Source: Nelumbo lutea | Lineage: Eukaryota; Streptophyta; Magnoliopsida; Proteales; Nelumbonaceae | Length of the DNA stretch: 64,000 nucleotides | Assembly: GCA_022828595.1 (NCBI GenBank) | Contig: JAKGHH010000008.1 | Location: forward strand, 6,871,728 to 6,935,727 | Reading direction: 5' to 3' | Shown here: positions 35,801-47,267 of the stretch, in pieces | Position numbering within the stretch: position 1 is the stretch's first letter | Layout of the letters: each line of letters begins with the position of its first letter | Program-made: the position numbers and the translations under genes | Notes under the pieces: generated by a model | Seen by the model: the letters and a program-made list of their open reading frames with translations, nothing else | Told to the model about the DNA's origin: nothing | The model's database searches: none

Positions 35801-38800
35801 GATGTAGGTCCACCTTCAATTCGTTTTGTTTCACCCTTAATTCCACCCCCTGCATATCCCTTCACACCTTAATTGATGCCCAATTGCCATGTGGACCGGG
35901 AATGGTTATAAGGCTGGATTGGCAGACCAAGTTATTTGGCCAATTAGTCTATAACAAAATTGAGTGTTTAATCATTGTCAATCAAAATCGCCACTTATTG
36001 CCCTTGGACCACCCTATGCGCATGGTCTGTAGTGACATGGAGCCTGTAAGGGCTTGAAGGGAGATCTCCTTAATTTCCTCCCCTGTCTATGGTCTAAGCC
36101 CTAGTATGGTCAACTAGTCCTTTGTCTTCAAAATTTTCATCTTGAAAAAGGAATAATTGTTTCCGTTTGCACTTAGATCCGGTACCAAATTTGTTGTCAA
36201 AATTGTGGCAGAGGCCCTGTTCTCAACAGTCTGCATCTTCTCCCAGGTTAGTTTCCTAATAGGGAGGGAGCCCTATGGCTTTCACTGTGTAAGTATCAAG
36301 TCTTGCCAAGGGAGATTTGAGTATTGGCCCTTGTGGCTTAGTGAATTTCTTGAGCTTACCATAGCCTTTTCAAGCCACTTGTACACCCTAGCCACTAGCT
36401 TCTCAAACTCTTGTTGGTTATCCCAGACCATCTCGATTTGTTTGAGTTTAGATAAGACGCTATCATAGTCATCGAAGACTGAGCGAGCACATGGTGCTTC
36501 GGTAAAGTCAACCCAAGGAACCTGATGATGAGAGCGCTGGTACCACTAAAACCAGATTATGGCCTCCTCCTCCAAATGGATTGAAGCTTCTGAGACTCGA
36601 TGGTGGCTCAGCACTTCATTATATCCAAAGTTAAAGTTCAGTATAGAAAACCCCAGAAATAGGATCATCACCTGAGAATGTTGGAAATTTGACTTTTGCA
36701 GATCTATACAAAATGAAGTTGGATCAGCAATTGCCTCCCTGACTAGAGCTTTCCACCTCACTCTCCCAATTCTCCTGTTGGCTGTTGGAAGAAATCCTCT
36801 CGTACTGAGACACAATTGCTGAGAGGGTTTCTTTCAGGTCCTTCAGATCTCTGGAGACCTTCTGCAGCTCCCCTTTGATCTTATCCATTCGCTTATCTGC
36901 CACTGATGATTGAGTGATCGTCATTGTCATCGGAGCTGGCTGTTATCTTTCCGGGCTTTGATACCAATTTGGTGAGATACTGCTCACTGCAGGGGCTTCT
37001 TCAAGGGAGCCTAAGCCTAAACAAGAGGGAAAGAGAGGAGAAAAGGATATTCTGAATTCAGCAGTGCCTTCGCCCTTTGTCAATACCCTTTTACATAGTT
37101 GCATTGATTTTGCATTACAAGCAATTATAACTAACTAGCCCTACATGTCTTATGGATATAGATGTATCTGGCAGGTGGGCCATTTGCTGGGGAAGAGCAA
37201 TCTGCTTGCTTGGCTGGCTCATGAGCATTATTTTGGGCTGGGCCCTAGCTCTCAGTAGAGCCACAAGATAAACCATGAAAATACTAGTCCATTGATTTAG
37301 CATAACTCTGAAAAATTACCACAAGTTTCAAATCCTAGAGTCAATTGTCTCAAGGAAAATGAGAATACCAACCAATGGTAAATTACCTATTGTCCAACAT
37401 GGCCAAAAGCATGGTCATGTGTTAGATCAGGACTGTTGTCCTCAAAGCTCAGTCTCCAAATATCCCTACTCTTAATTTTCAGGAAAACCCACCCCATCCT
37501 GTTAGTCACATATCCTCAACAATTACAGTCCTTTGGTTTACCAAATTTTGGATGTTGCGCCATTCTCTGATTGAGCTCAAAGTTTACAGGTCACTTATTT
37601 AGAGAATAAGCTTCAATATGAGCAGTTCTAAATGTGTTCGACCATGCCATCCTGCAGATAACTAACCTGCAGATGACCCAAGAACTGCCCTCATCTTAAA
37701 ACCTTATTCAAGTCTTTCAGTGTAGTCATTACCATATTAACATGATTAATGTATTTGAGTAGAAATGAACTCCTAGAACTATATCAATGCATATAATACA
37801 ATGTCAAAATTGTTCCTCATGTTCCTTGAAAGTTTTGTGGTTAACCAACTTTTCTTGAATTGCCATTGTATCTGTGGTAAGAATAATTACCTCTAATTCA
37901 TATATAAGGAACAATCAGAACTTCATTCTTTATAAGGTTGTTCAATGACCTATAATTTGATCCCTGAAAATGAGATAATGCATCAAATAGAATATTATTG
38001 AATAAATAGGTGAAGCAATACTTTGGCAGCAAAATTGGATCACCTAATGCCTATTCAAGCTTCCATTTGGGGAGGATCTTTGGTGGTTTCTGCTTCATTC
38101 TTGTGATTTGTGGAGAAGGATTCCATCAAATTGTTTCTATTTTGTAGAATATCTACAAATACAAGGCTTTTTTTTTTTTTTTTGCTTAATTACAATATAA
38201 AAAAATCGTTATTAGTTATGCTGGAATTGTCACAGTTATTTTTGTTGTTTACACAGGGAACTGTTGTTCTTGTTTTCCAACCAGCTGAGGAAGGAGGTGG
38301 AGGAGCAAAGAAAATGTTAGATGCTGGTATATTGGAGAATGTTGAAGCTATCTTTGGTCTGCATGTCTCTGTTGATTTACCTATTGGTAAGGTAGCCTCC
38401 AGACCTGGGCCTATTATGGCTGGAAGTGGCTTCTTTGAGGCAGTAATAAGTGGAAAGGGGGGTCATGCAGCTATTCCGCAACACACAATAGATCCAATAT
38501 TAGCAGCTTCCAATGTGATTGTTAGCTTGCAACATCTTGTTTCTCGTGAAGCTGATCCTCTGGATTCACAGGTAAATTGCTGTCTTTTCATGCCAAAACA
38601 ACTTAAATACAAGAATACATTGACTTTTATACCCTTATTGATTGGAATGAACTAACAGTCAATTGACAACCTGTATTCCTGCTTCTTTCTCAGCCCTATG
38701 TTGCAATTCTCTGTGGTTTCTTATTGTTATTTTTGCATTATAGAACACAAGTCCTTCAAAGTTTCAGCTAAAGGTTTTAATTTCCTCGTCTGAATCTTTT

Positions 38801-39689
38801 CATGGTTAGAGCATATTAACAGTAGTGGCTTTAAGGAAGAAAAAGAAAAAAAGAGGAAAAGGACAATGGGTCTCTACAATTAACACATGTCATATCTATC
38901 AGGAACATCACCTTTGTATATGGTTAATATTTTGCAAATGGATGATGTTATTTAGCACCCTCATCTTCGACTGTACCACAGCTTCTGTATTTTCATTCAT
39001 GGAATGGCAGATCATTTGTTTGTATTCGTGTATTATATTCATCTTGGTTGCTATACTTGCAGGTGGTAACAGTTGCAAAATTCCAAGGAGGTGGTGCATT
39101 TAATGTAATTCCAGATTCTGTTACCATCGGTGGGACCTTCCGAGCCTTTTCAAAGGAAAGCTTTATGCGGCTTAAGCAAAGAATTGAGGAGGTATAATGG
39201 TTGAGCATTTTGCATTTTAACCAGAATTCACTCAATTCAGTCATTTATGGAGGCCAATTAATCTTCTGATGCAACTGACAGGTTATCACCGGACAAGCTG
39301 CAGTACAGAGATGCAGTGCAACAGTTGACTTCTTTTTAGACCAGAAGCCCCATTTCCCTGTAACTGTAAACAGCGAAAACTTGCACGAGTACTTCCAACA
39401 AGTAGCAGGTGACATGTTGGGCATCCGTAATGTAAAAGATATGCAGCCATTGATGGGATCAGAGGACTTTGCTTTTTTCTCAGAGGCAGTACCTGGATAT
39501 TACTTCCTCCTTGGGATGAAAAATGATACACGCGGGAAGCTTGAACCAGGGCATTCGCCCTATTTCACAATCAATGAAGATGCATTACCCTATGGGGCAG
39601 CCCTACAAGCATCGTTGGCTGCAAGGTACCTCCTTGAATTCCACCCAAAATCTCACTTTCAAGAAACCAAGTTTCACGATGAACTATAG
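32839..39689 (+). CDS. IAA-amino acid hydrolase, ILR1-like (M20D amidohydrolase)
   Basis: Releases free indole-3-acetic acid from amino-acid conjugates; family members act in the ER lumen. Exons 32839-33219, 33469-33594, 38257-38571, 39063-39191 and 39282-39689, all phase 0 with GT-AG introns, give 452 residues (445 if the second Met at 32860 is used, which places the signal peptide [16 protein letters not shown] at the very start). Metal ligands of the M20D fold are present: HACGHDAH (Cys145, His147), FQPAEEG (Glu180, Glu181), IFGLHV (His205) and GHSPYF (His408). The dimerisation insert is in exon 3 ([17 protein letters not shown]). The C-terminus is KFHDEL, an HDEL ER-retention signal. Length and exon pattern fit ILR1/ILL/IAR3 proteins; the exact paralogue is not assigned. 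Intron 2 is 4662 nt because of transposon insertions. No disabling change is seen. Confidence 0.93.
33595..35154. other. 5' part of intron 2 of the ILR1-like gene
   Basis: Intronic, with no host exon. A run of T followed by LINE-tail-like sequence lies near 33999-34100. GTGCCTTGTGCCTTGCGCC-type words at about 34845-34922 resemble one end of the AGGC-type MITE at 58701-58942. Confidence 0.45.
35155..35654. mobile_element. hAT-like MITE in intron 2 of the ILR1-like gene
   Basis: Termini TAGGGGTGTAAACG and GTTGACACCCCTA; flanks CTCTCCTG and CTATCCTG (7 of 8 identical). ATATCCGAATTCGA-type words are iterated many times in both orientations. It sits at the edge of, and probably inside, the chromovirus remnant. 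Confidence 0.75.
35655..37521 (-). mobile_element. Ty3/gypsy chromovirus-like fragment: LTR, PBS, gag, start of protease
   Basis: On the minus strand: an LTR of about 550 bp (37521 to 36970, TGTTGAGGATATGTG...TCTCACCA), then a PBS, then gag with a coiled coil ([20 protein letters not shown]), [12 protein letters not shown] and [14 protein letters not shown], then the protease lead-in ([14 protein letters not shown]) and weaker protease-like sequence ([18 protein letters not shown]) to about 35660. Frames are broken. RT and later domains are missing, so only the 5' end of an element is present. Confidence 0.65.
36951..36966 (-). other. tRNA-iMet-type primer binding site of the chromovirus fragment
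   Basis: The minus strand reads TGGTATCAAAGCCCGG, close to the TGGTATCAGAGC complement of initiator tRNA-Met, a few bases after the LTR end. Confidence 0.65.
37522..38256. other. 3' part of intron 2 of the ILR1-like gene
   Basis: No element or exon is recognised. It ends with acceptor TTGTTTACACAG before exon 3. Confidence 0.6.
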
Positions 39690-40604
39690 GGTGCTGTTTC
39701 TTCCTCTTCACCTTCGTGATATCTTCTGTTTAGGATTTTCTCAGAATTTAAACACCATCCATCCATAGCGTATGAATCTATGCAGTTATATATTAGTACT
39801 GGATATTGGATTCAAAACCATGAACCTGCTATGGTTGTAAATTTAGTTGCATTGGTAAATTGGAGACTAAATCCATGCACGTAATATTGTTTCTAGTTTC
39901 TACCCTTGGCGATTGTTTGAAAACTGTAGTATTTCCCTTCCACATACAGCTGTAAAAACTTGTTTGCAGTAAGGTTGCAAGCACATTTTTTTTTCTTTTT
40001 TGTTTTAAGGTCAATAGGTCATAAGGCGGTGTGCCTCATAACCATGTTCATTAATTCAACTGCTCACGATTATAATCTTGTAAAAGATAACAGAATGTAG
40101 AAAAGATGGACACACACACAGACCACGTATGAATGTGGTTAACAGTTAGGACATGGTTGCAAGCACAATTAAGCAAACTTACAAGTAGACATGGAAATCC
40201 CAGCCATAACTAGATTATACAGTTCGGCTATGGTTAAGTGTAGAAAAATAAGAGCACATTTTTTAAGGTTCTAGATAAGTTAAGGTCATAAAAGATAAGA
40301 TGGAGAGAAATCGAACAAAGTTTTTGGATGTATGCCTAAATATCAATTTTGCGGGGTAGGTTATTTATTTATTCACTTGTTTACTTGCAATGACATGAGA
40401 TGAGCTTGTTTTATAACTTTATATTATTGTCGGGCTTTCAGATTGGCATCCGATATTAAAGCTCGCCACACTTTTTATTTATTTATTTATTTTTATAAAC
40501 AGGTTAACAGGGATGCTGGGTTGAGTATTTATCTGGAATATTTTTTTATCAGATCTCATAATGAAAAAGAGACTGAGGTAAGGTCTCATTTCAGTGGTTT
40601 TAAG
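39690..40604. other. 3' UTR and flank of the ILR1-like gene
   Basis: No gene is seen. The first few hundred bases are presumably 3' UTR. Confidence 0.4.
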
Positions 40605-40909
40605 CATGGATTTCAAAACTGGACTGGACCAGACGGTCAGACCAGAAAAACTGGAAACCAGTCACCTAACCGGTTCTATTTTACCTCAGAACTGTCATTT
40701 TGTCAAAAAATTGTTGATTTGGTCAGTAAGCCGTTGACTCAAGGCGGTCGAATTGTTCGAACCATCTAGTGGTTTTTGACTGTTTTTTATTATTTTATTA
40801 TTTTTTAATTGTCAGAATGGGCTGTCCATTTGGTTCAAATGGTTGGACCGTTTGACTCAAGAACGGGACCCTGAACGGTTTGTTGTCTAGTTTTGTTTTA
40901 AAATCCTTG
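40605..40909. mobile_element. hAT-like MITE (CATGGATTT...AAATCCTTG)
   Basis: Termini CATGGATTTCAAAA and TTTTAAAATCCTTG are inverted at 12 of 14 positions. Flanks GTTTTAAG and ATTTTAAG give an 8-bp duplication with one mismatch. The interior is rich in GGTCAGACC and CCGGTT words. Confidence 0.68.
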
Positions 40910-41787
40910 ATTTTAAGAAATAACCTGGACAGAACTGGGTTGTTAGCCTAGAGTCTAGTAGGAAATGGGAAAAGTTTTACAGCCACCGCATCTTGACTAT
41001 ATATTTCTTGGGCCAAAGGCAGACTAGGGCCTCTAAGGAGGATTTTTTTTTACCCCTAAGTTTACTGCAGTGGAGGGCAGCCACCTTAAATTTTATTAGT
41101 TAAAGGTAGAAAGATAGATATAGCCCATATAGGGGAGGACATAGCCCGTCTTGCCCTAAAACCGAAATACAAAGCACAGAATCTCACCATCTCAACCCAG
41201 CCAAGAAAAGCCATAAAAAGAAAAATAATACATATACAAACTAAAGCAAAAAAAAAAAAAAAAAAAAAAAAAACCATTACCTTATACGAAAAACAGGAAG
41301 TCTTCGGTAATCTTTTTAAAGCTTTACAAGATCGTGTGGAATGTTTTTGCATTGAGTTGTATTCAAGAAAGTTTTTCTGATGAATTCCTCTATTGGCCAA
41401 GAAGTCCGTACATCGATTTTCCTCTCTAAAAGCGAGAGAATTTTATTTGCATAATAAAGCTCACTTTCTTAATTTTAAGCCAAATATAAGTAATTTTACA
41501 AGGAACGATGAACTTACCAGGACATATATCACTGTCAATTTCAACCTCTTCCATGGAGGATCTATTTCCAACATGAGAAAGCAGTTTGATATCGAGATAT
41601 TGACACACTGGATGTACAAAAATTGGATATCAGGAGTTATGATTAAATGAGAAATAAGTTTTTTTTTGGGGGAAAATTTTCAATCAGTACCCTGTATTTT
41701 GGTTCAAATGACAATTTGGTCCCCAAACTTTAAAATGCGACAATTTTGTACCCAAACTTTTAAAATGTGACAATCTACTACTTACAG
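40910..41787. other. Intergenic, contains a 26-base A run
   Basis: No gene is seen. An uninterrupted poly(A) run at 41248-41273 could be the tail of an old plus-strand retroposed sequence, but no parent sequence is recognised upstream. Confidence 0.4.
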
Positions 41788-42052
41788 TTAATCAACCATT
41801 AAGTGACATTTGAAAAGTCAAAAAGACCCTTCGAATGTCATCTAATTCTCTTTATCAACCATCCAAACTTTGACAAAAAACTGAATAGTTACAAATCCCA
41901 GCCTCCTCAAAAAAAAATGGTCACTGTTTAGAAGAGTCTAGAATTTGGGACTGTTCATTTTATTGTTAATGTTTACATGGTTGATAAAGAGAATTAGATG
42001 ACATTCTTAGGGCATTTTTGACTTTTCAAGTATCATTTAACAGCTGATTAAC
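41788..42052. repeat. Inverted repeat with 75-bp arms
   Basis: The left arm (41788-41862) and right arm (41978-42052) are inverted copies with several mismatches; the core TCATCTAATTCTCTTTATCAACCA is exact. Outward of the left arm, TTGGTCCCCAAACTT-type sequence resembles long-terminal MITE ends. The right outer end seems lost where the LINE poly(T) begins. Confidence 0.7.
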
Positions 42053-42091
42053 GGAATGTCCAAACTCAGTATTTAATACTTATGATACTAA

Positions 42092-45000
42092 TTTTTTTTT
42101 TTTTGCCAAAAGGAAAGGAAAATATTTATATAGAAAAAGTTACATGAGGGGACTGTCTCGAGTTGTAGCGAACACGGATTAGACCCTTACAAGACAAGTA
42201 AGCTAAAAGGTGTGCTGCCTGGTTCTGTTGCCTTACAATATGTGCAAAATGTATATAATTAAAAGAGTTAATGAGTCATCTCAAGTGACTTTTATGTAAC
42301 TGTTCGATCCAGTAAGCAACTCGATCTGTTCTTGCAAAATCTACATCTACTAAAGTAGCATTATCTGTATATACCAAAAGACGAGCAATACCATAGAGAG
42401 AGACGTTTGCAGTCCACTTAACATGACTCGAATTTTAGTGTCATAGCTTGAGAGTGCCCATGAAGGTCTTCCTTCTGCAATGGTGTAAGTTTTTGTGCCT
42501 TGTTGGATGATGAAGCCTTGTCCTGTAGCACCTGAAGTTGGATCATAAGAGCCATAAGTAAATAAACAAGGCACGTGACTAGAAGATGGTAGTTGGTGTT
42601 GAGGTGACCTGCCCTCATTTGTTGGATGATCCCATTGGAAGGACATTGCTAAATTAACCACTTGCATGGGATCCAGATCAATATTTTCGAATATTTTCTT
42701 GTTCCTTGCATTCCATATATGATAAATGATCAAAGCAAATCTACTTAGATTTGTTATTGCTTGTTGCTTATCCAATATTGAATGCATCCTTATAGACCAA
42801 TTAATGACGATAGTGTGAATCAGGTCCTGACCTATGGTAGAGGGGTTTAAGCCAATTTGGGCACCAAACCAAATAGCTCGTGCAAATGGGCACTGAAAAA
42901 GGAGATGATGAAGTGTTTCTTCTTGTACTTTGCAAAAAAAGCAAAGCCAATCCTATTCATTTAACCAGGGTGAACACTTTTTTTTTTTTTGAGCAAACCG
43001 TTCCAAAAGACATTCCAAAGAAAAATTTGGAATCTGTATGGCACTTTTAGCTGCCATAGTATTTCCAGTTAAAATATGTGGAGGATACTGAAGCCCCTAA
43101 AGATGAGAAGAGTTGATATGCCGATTTGACTGAATAGATGCTTGATGTATTGTACTTCCAAACTAGTAGGTTGCTGGTTTGGCTAGGCTCTGGTGTCACT
43201 TCCAGTATGTATTGGAAAGTGGAAGCATGAAAAAACTCTTGTAGTTGAAGGAGGTTCCAAGATCCATTAGAATTTATTAGTTCTGAGACTTTCAATTTAG
43301 GCCGTTGTGATTGAAATATTGAGGTTGGCGATGGAACTTGTCCTGGCAGTGTAAGAACCCAAGGGTTGTGGTAGGTTGTATTGTCGTACCATCCTTGGTT
43401 GACCATAGTAAGTTGGGTCTTAGCAGAAGTGCCATCCTACGGGCTTGTTGCCACCATTGTGAATTGTATTTGCCTTTTTTTTGTAGAGAAGATAGAGGTG
43501 TTTGGAAAATACCTGGACTTGATATGCATGCTCCATAAACCTTGGCTATCCGTTAGTAGCCTCCATACCTATTTACTAAACATTGCCTGATTCATAGAGT
43601 CAAAAGATCTAAAACCCAAACCTCCATGGTTTTTTGGTAGACATACCTTCCTCCAAGCAATGGTATGATGGGAATTTTTGTTGCAATCCCCCCACCAGAA
43701 GGTTCTTATCATTTTGTCAAGAGACGAGGTGGTTGACTTTGGTAAAATAGATGTTGACATGGGGTATACAGGGATTGCTTGCAGAACTGATTTAACTAAT
43801 GTGGTTCTACTCGCTTGTGACAATAACTTAGAGCTCAAAGAACCAATTTTTGACTGTACCCTTTCAATGACCTCCTTATGAGAGCCACTGAGACAGATGT
43901 CTATACCAACTTGAATGCCAAGATATTTGGATCCAAGCAGGGGTTTCTTTACATGAAGCATATGCGAGAAGAATTTCCTGTGGTGTTGAGGTACATTCTT
44001 ACTGAAAAAATGCTTGACTTAGAGTAATTTATGTTTTTTACCAGATATGGCTTCAAAAGACTGCAAGATTTTAACCTGAGTTATATCCGCCTTACATAAG
44101 AGGATGCAGTCATCTGCAAATAGAAGGTGAGTGATGGGGGAATTATTCCGACTAATTTTCAGTCCTTCAAATTTCCCGGCTGTAGAGGCTTGGCATAACA
44201 TGTGTAAGAACTTCTTTACCTATGATAAAAAGGTAAAGAGAAATGGGATCACCTTACCGGACTCATTGATTCAATTTGAAGTGGTCATATGATTCCCCTG
44301 CCAATTTAATGGAAAAGGTAGTAGCGGATATGCATTGATAGATCATGTTACACCATTTGGTTGGAAACTCCATATTCTGAAGAACGTGGTATAGAAAAAA
44401 CCAGCCCATCCGATCAAATGCTTTGGACATGTCCAATTTGAGAGCTATGAAACCCTGACCTTTTTTTGTTGTTTCATTTTGTGGAGAAGCCAAAAGAATA
44501 TTGTTTGAGATTTGTTTTCCTTTGAGAAATCCTGATTGAAAAGGTGAGATCAACTCTTGCAAAATCAGGTCTTGTGGCCATCCATTTTGTTATTATTTTG
44601 TAGATCACATCGCATAGGCTGATAGGCCGAAAACTTGAAGTATCCACTACTTGGTTGTTTTTTTGGAATAAACACCAAGTTTGTGCTATTTATCTCTTTG
44701 GACAAAAATTCAATGTTAAAAATTTTCAGTGACATTTCCAAGATGTCTGGTCCAACCTGCTCCCAAAAATACTAATAAAAATAAGGGGCGAATCCATCGG
44801 GGCCAAGAGCCTTATGTGGATTTAGTTGTTTGATCACCAATGTTAGCTCTTCTAAAGTGAGTAGAAGCAACAATGATTCCTTGTGGGATGGAGATAAGAT
44901 AGGAAGTGGAATAAAAGATAACATGACTGGGTCGAATGATTCTTGTTGTCATCCAATATCCAATATTGATTTCTTGAATAATTGGGCAATGGCTAACCGA

Positions 45001-45470
45001 TCTGAAGTCCAAGAGCCTTCTGTGGTTTTTAGCTAGTCTATATTATTTTGAGTTTTTTTTGCTTTGTCAAATGATGAAAGAATCTTATGTTTTTATCCCC
45101 TTCCTGAAGCCACAACTCTCAAGATTTGAACCTCCATAATTGTTGTTTTTCAAACCAGTAATGATACTATTTTGTAAGAGACTAGAGTTGCTCATGACTT
45201 TGGTTGTCCAATAATGATACTACTTTTTCGACAGCTTGAGAATGTTGCTTTATATTAGACCAAAGTGTCCTTTATTCCATGAGTTGAGGGCTGATTTGCA
45301 GTATTTCAGCTTGGTGATTACTTGGCGAGCAAGGGAGCCTTGGACTGGCTGATTCCAAGAGTCAGAAACATTCTGGCTTATGTAAGAAATGGAGGTGAAA
45401 TTTGCTTCCAGCTTGAGAATGTTGTTTTGTAGGTTATAGCTGATTGGTCATGTTTTGTGATGATATTTTG
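42092..45470 (-). mobile_element. L1-type LINE, 5'-truncated, ORF2 broken
   Basis: The minus strand ends in a poly(A) tail (T run at 42092-42104). Upstream, in coding order: linker (LQEGDKNIRFFHHL, about 45110), RT (ISPFQSGFLKGKQISNNIL, LKLDMSKAFDRMGW; 44562-44263), catalytic FADD (LLFADDCILL, FADD at 44109-44120), thumb (KYLGIQVG, FWWGD, WRKVCLPKNHGGLGFRSF; 43961-43569), zinc region (43406-43047) and RNase H-like tail (IIYHIWNARNKKIFENI, 42787-42350). Endonuclease and ORF1 are missing and there are several stops and frameshifts. The 5' edge is approximate. Confidence 0.8.
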
Positions 45471-46909
45471 TTGCCTTAAAAAACGTCAAAGAAAACAAAT
45501 TTTCATTCTGTACATATTATACCTGACGTTTGTCCACAAATTTTCATTCATAACCTTAAGGAAAAAAATGAGGATCTAGCCAGCCCATCATATTTGTCAT
45601 TGTATTGGAGCTCCCAACACCTGGGGCTGTCCCACGTCAGTCACGGTTGGTCACACCATCACCGCCCGCTTATCGTGTGGGACCTTTCATAAATAGAAGG
45701 ACGATTTGTTGGATTCGTCATTTTGAGGTATTTGGGTCCATAACCAAACCAGGGGTACAGACTACCACAAGTATCACGCAAATGTGGATCAAATGATAAG
45801 GTTCTGGTTCTAGCGTCCTCCACTGAAATTGGTTCCATGAATTAATTGGCCCTGAAGCTGAAGGTGCCCTCCCTCCCTTAGACAATAGACAATTGATGAC
45901 GACAAAGCACAAGCACGCCCCGCCAATTACGGAAAGGGGCACACCAGTGACCAGTCTACACTCCACTACCGAAAAAGAGAACCAAGCTTAAGTTATGAAC
46001 ACTGGATATTACCTCCTCGCCCGCAAGGTACACAAGTGGTTCGACTATCAAAACAAAAGCTAGTCTATAAGTAGTTGTTCATTGAGATCCAACGGTTGCA
46101 ACACTAACGCCTAGTTTCTGTCGAGTCATTTTCTCCAGATCAAATCATGAGTAGCAATGGCCTTATGGAGCATGGCCTTCCAACGCCAAATACGGCAAAA
46201 ACTTTTTGGTTCACCATCACTAGTGTAGAGGAGAGGAGAGGAGGCTGTGTTTGGTTTGAAGGAAAAGGTAGGGAGGGAACTAAGGAACCTTCTAGATGAA
46301 GGAAAGGTACCATCGCGTTCATTTCAAGTAATTAATAACTGTTTCTTTTCATTTTGAAATTATTACTTGAAAAAATAGAGCAGGAAAAGAAATGAAGAGG
46401 AGAGAAACGACATTTTTTCGGCTAACAATTTGCTGCTATAGGCAAGACAGTGATCTATCTTTAACCTACAAACACATATTATAAATTTATAATAGAGATA
46501 ATACATAATTGTTCGACTAAGTTAATCCATACCAAGAATTAAGATATATCGGAGAAATCCATTTAGAACACTTATATAACTGCAATATCAAAACGCGAAT
46601 GCCTCAGATTAGAGAGAGAAATTCATACACATTTTATATTATAAAAGTTTCTCTAACTACATAAAACGCTAAACATTCAGAAAATCGCCCATCTGAAGCA
46701 GATTCAAAGGATTTACTCCAGAATGCTTTCATCACAAATCTCCGATCCGCAGCAGAAAAACGATCCGAACAATGCAGCAAGGAAAAGGCGACATACGTAC
46801 ACCACAAACCACAGGAAACGGAGAAATCTAAAAGACGCAACTGTATACGATAGGAAAGCTCTGAAAGTCAGAGATTGAGAGAGAAAGATAGATCTCCGTA
46901 CTTGTATCT
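45471..46909. other. Intergenic, 3' flank of the AG-peptide gene
   Basis: No conserved gene is seen. 46630-46909 probably includes the 3' UTR of the minus-strand AG-peptide gene; the open frames there overlap the real gene and show no motif. About 46244-46310 is a half-copy of the TGTTTGGTTTGAA fold-back element. Confidence 0.45.
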
Positions 46910-47110
46910 TCAACGGAACAGGGATCCAAAGCAAAAGGCCACGAAGGAGACGAGAAAAGCAGCGGCGAAGGAGGGAGAGACAGCACCGGCCACTGAGGTG
47001 GGGCTGGGAGCTGGAGCATCAGTAGCATGAACATATCCGACGGTAGAAAATATGGCAAGGAGGAGTGCCATTACAGCAACGAAAGAGGCTCTGCAACCGA
47101 ACCCCTCCAT
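46910..47110 (-). CDS. Arabinogalactan peptide (AG-peptide), GPI-anchored
   Basis: Encodes a 66-residue precursor. Residues 1-29 (MEGFGCRASFVAVMALLLAI...YVHA) form a secretion signal. The short mature part (TDAPAPSPTS) carries the Ala-Pro/Ser-Pro motif in which Pro is hydroxylated and O-glycosylated with type II arabinogalactan. The hydrophobic C-terminus (PSFAAAFLVSFVAFCFGSLF) is a GPI-anchor addition signal. Size and APAPSPTS motif match plant AG-peptides of the AGP12/13/14/21 type, which sit on the outer face of the plasma membrane. The gene is a single uninterrupted frame with a well-placed TATA box upstream (47267-47260) and a purine-rich leader. Other frames in the same interval have no motif. 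Confidence 0.88.
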   Translation of the reverse strand: MEGFGCRASFVAVMALLLAIFSTVGYVHATDAPAPSPTSVAGAVSPSFAAAFLVSFVAFCFGSLFR

Positions 47111-47259
47111 ATCTCTTTGCTTAGGGTAGTGGCTTGGTGAATCCTTTCCGGGAAGGCGGAAGGCGGAAGGCGGAACGCGAGAGATAGAGAGGCTTCTGTG
47201 CTTTCACGCCGGAGAGATTCTGATCACCTTGCGAGGGATAAACAGAGGGTGAACAGGAA

Positions 47260-47267
47260 TATTTATA
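47260..47267 (-). promoter_or_regulatory. TATA box of the AG-peptide gene
   Basis: The minus strand reads TATAAATA within CACTCTATAAATATTC, 150 bases before the ATG, leaving room for a leader of about 115-120 nt. Confidence 0.7.

Noticed and set aside
46634..47058. Minus-strand frames overlapping the AG-peptide gene
   Set aside because: They are other frames of the same DNA; only the frame with signal peptide, APAPSPTS and GPI signal matches a known family.
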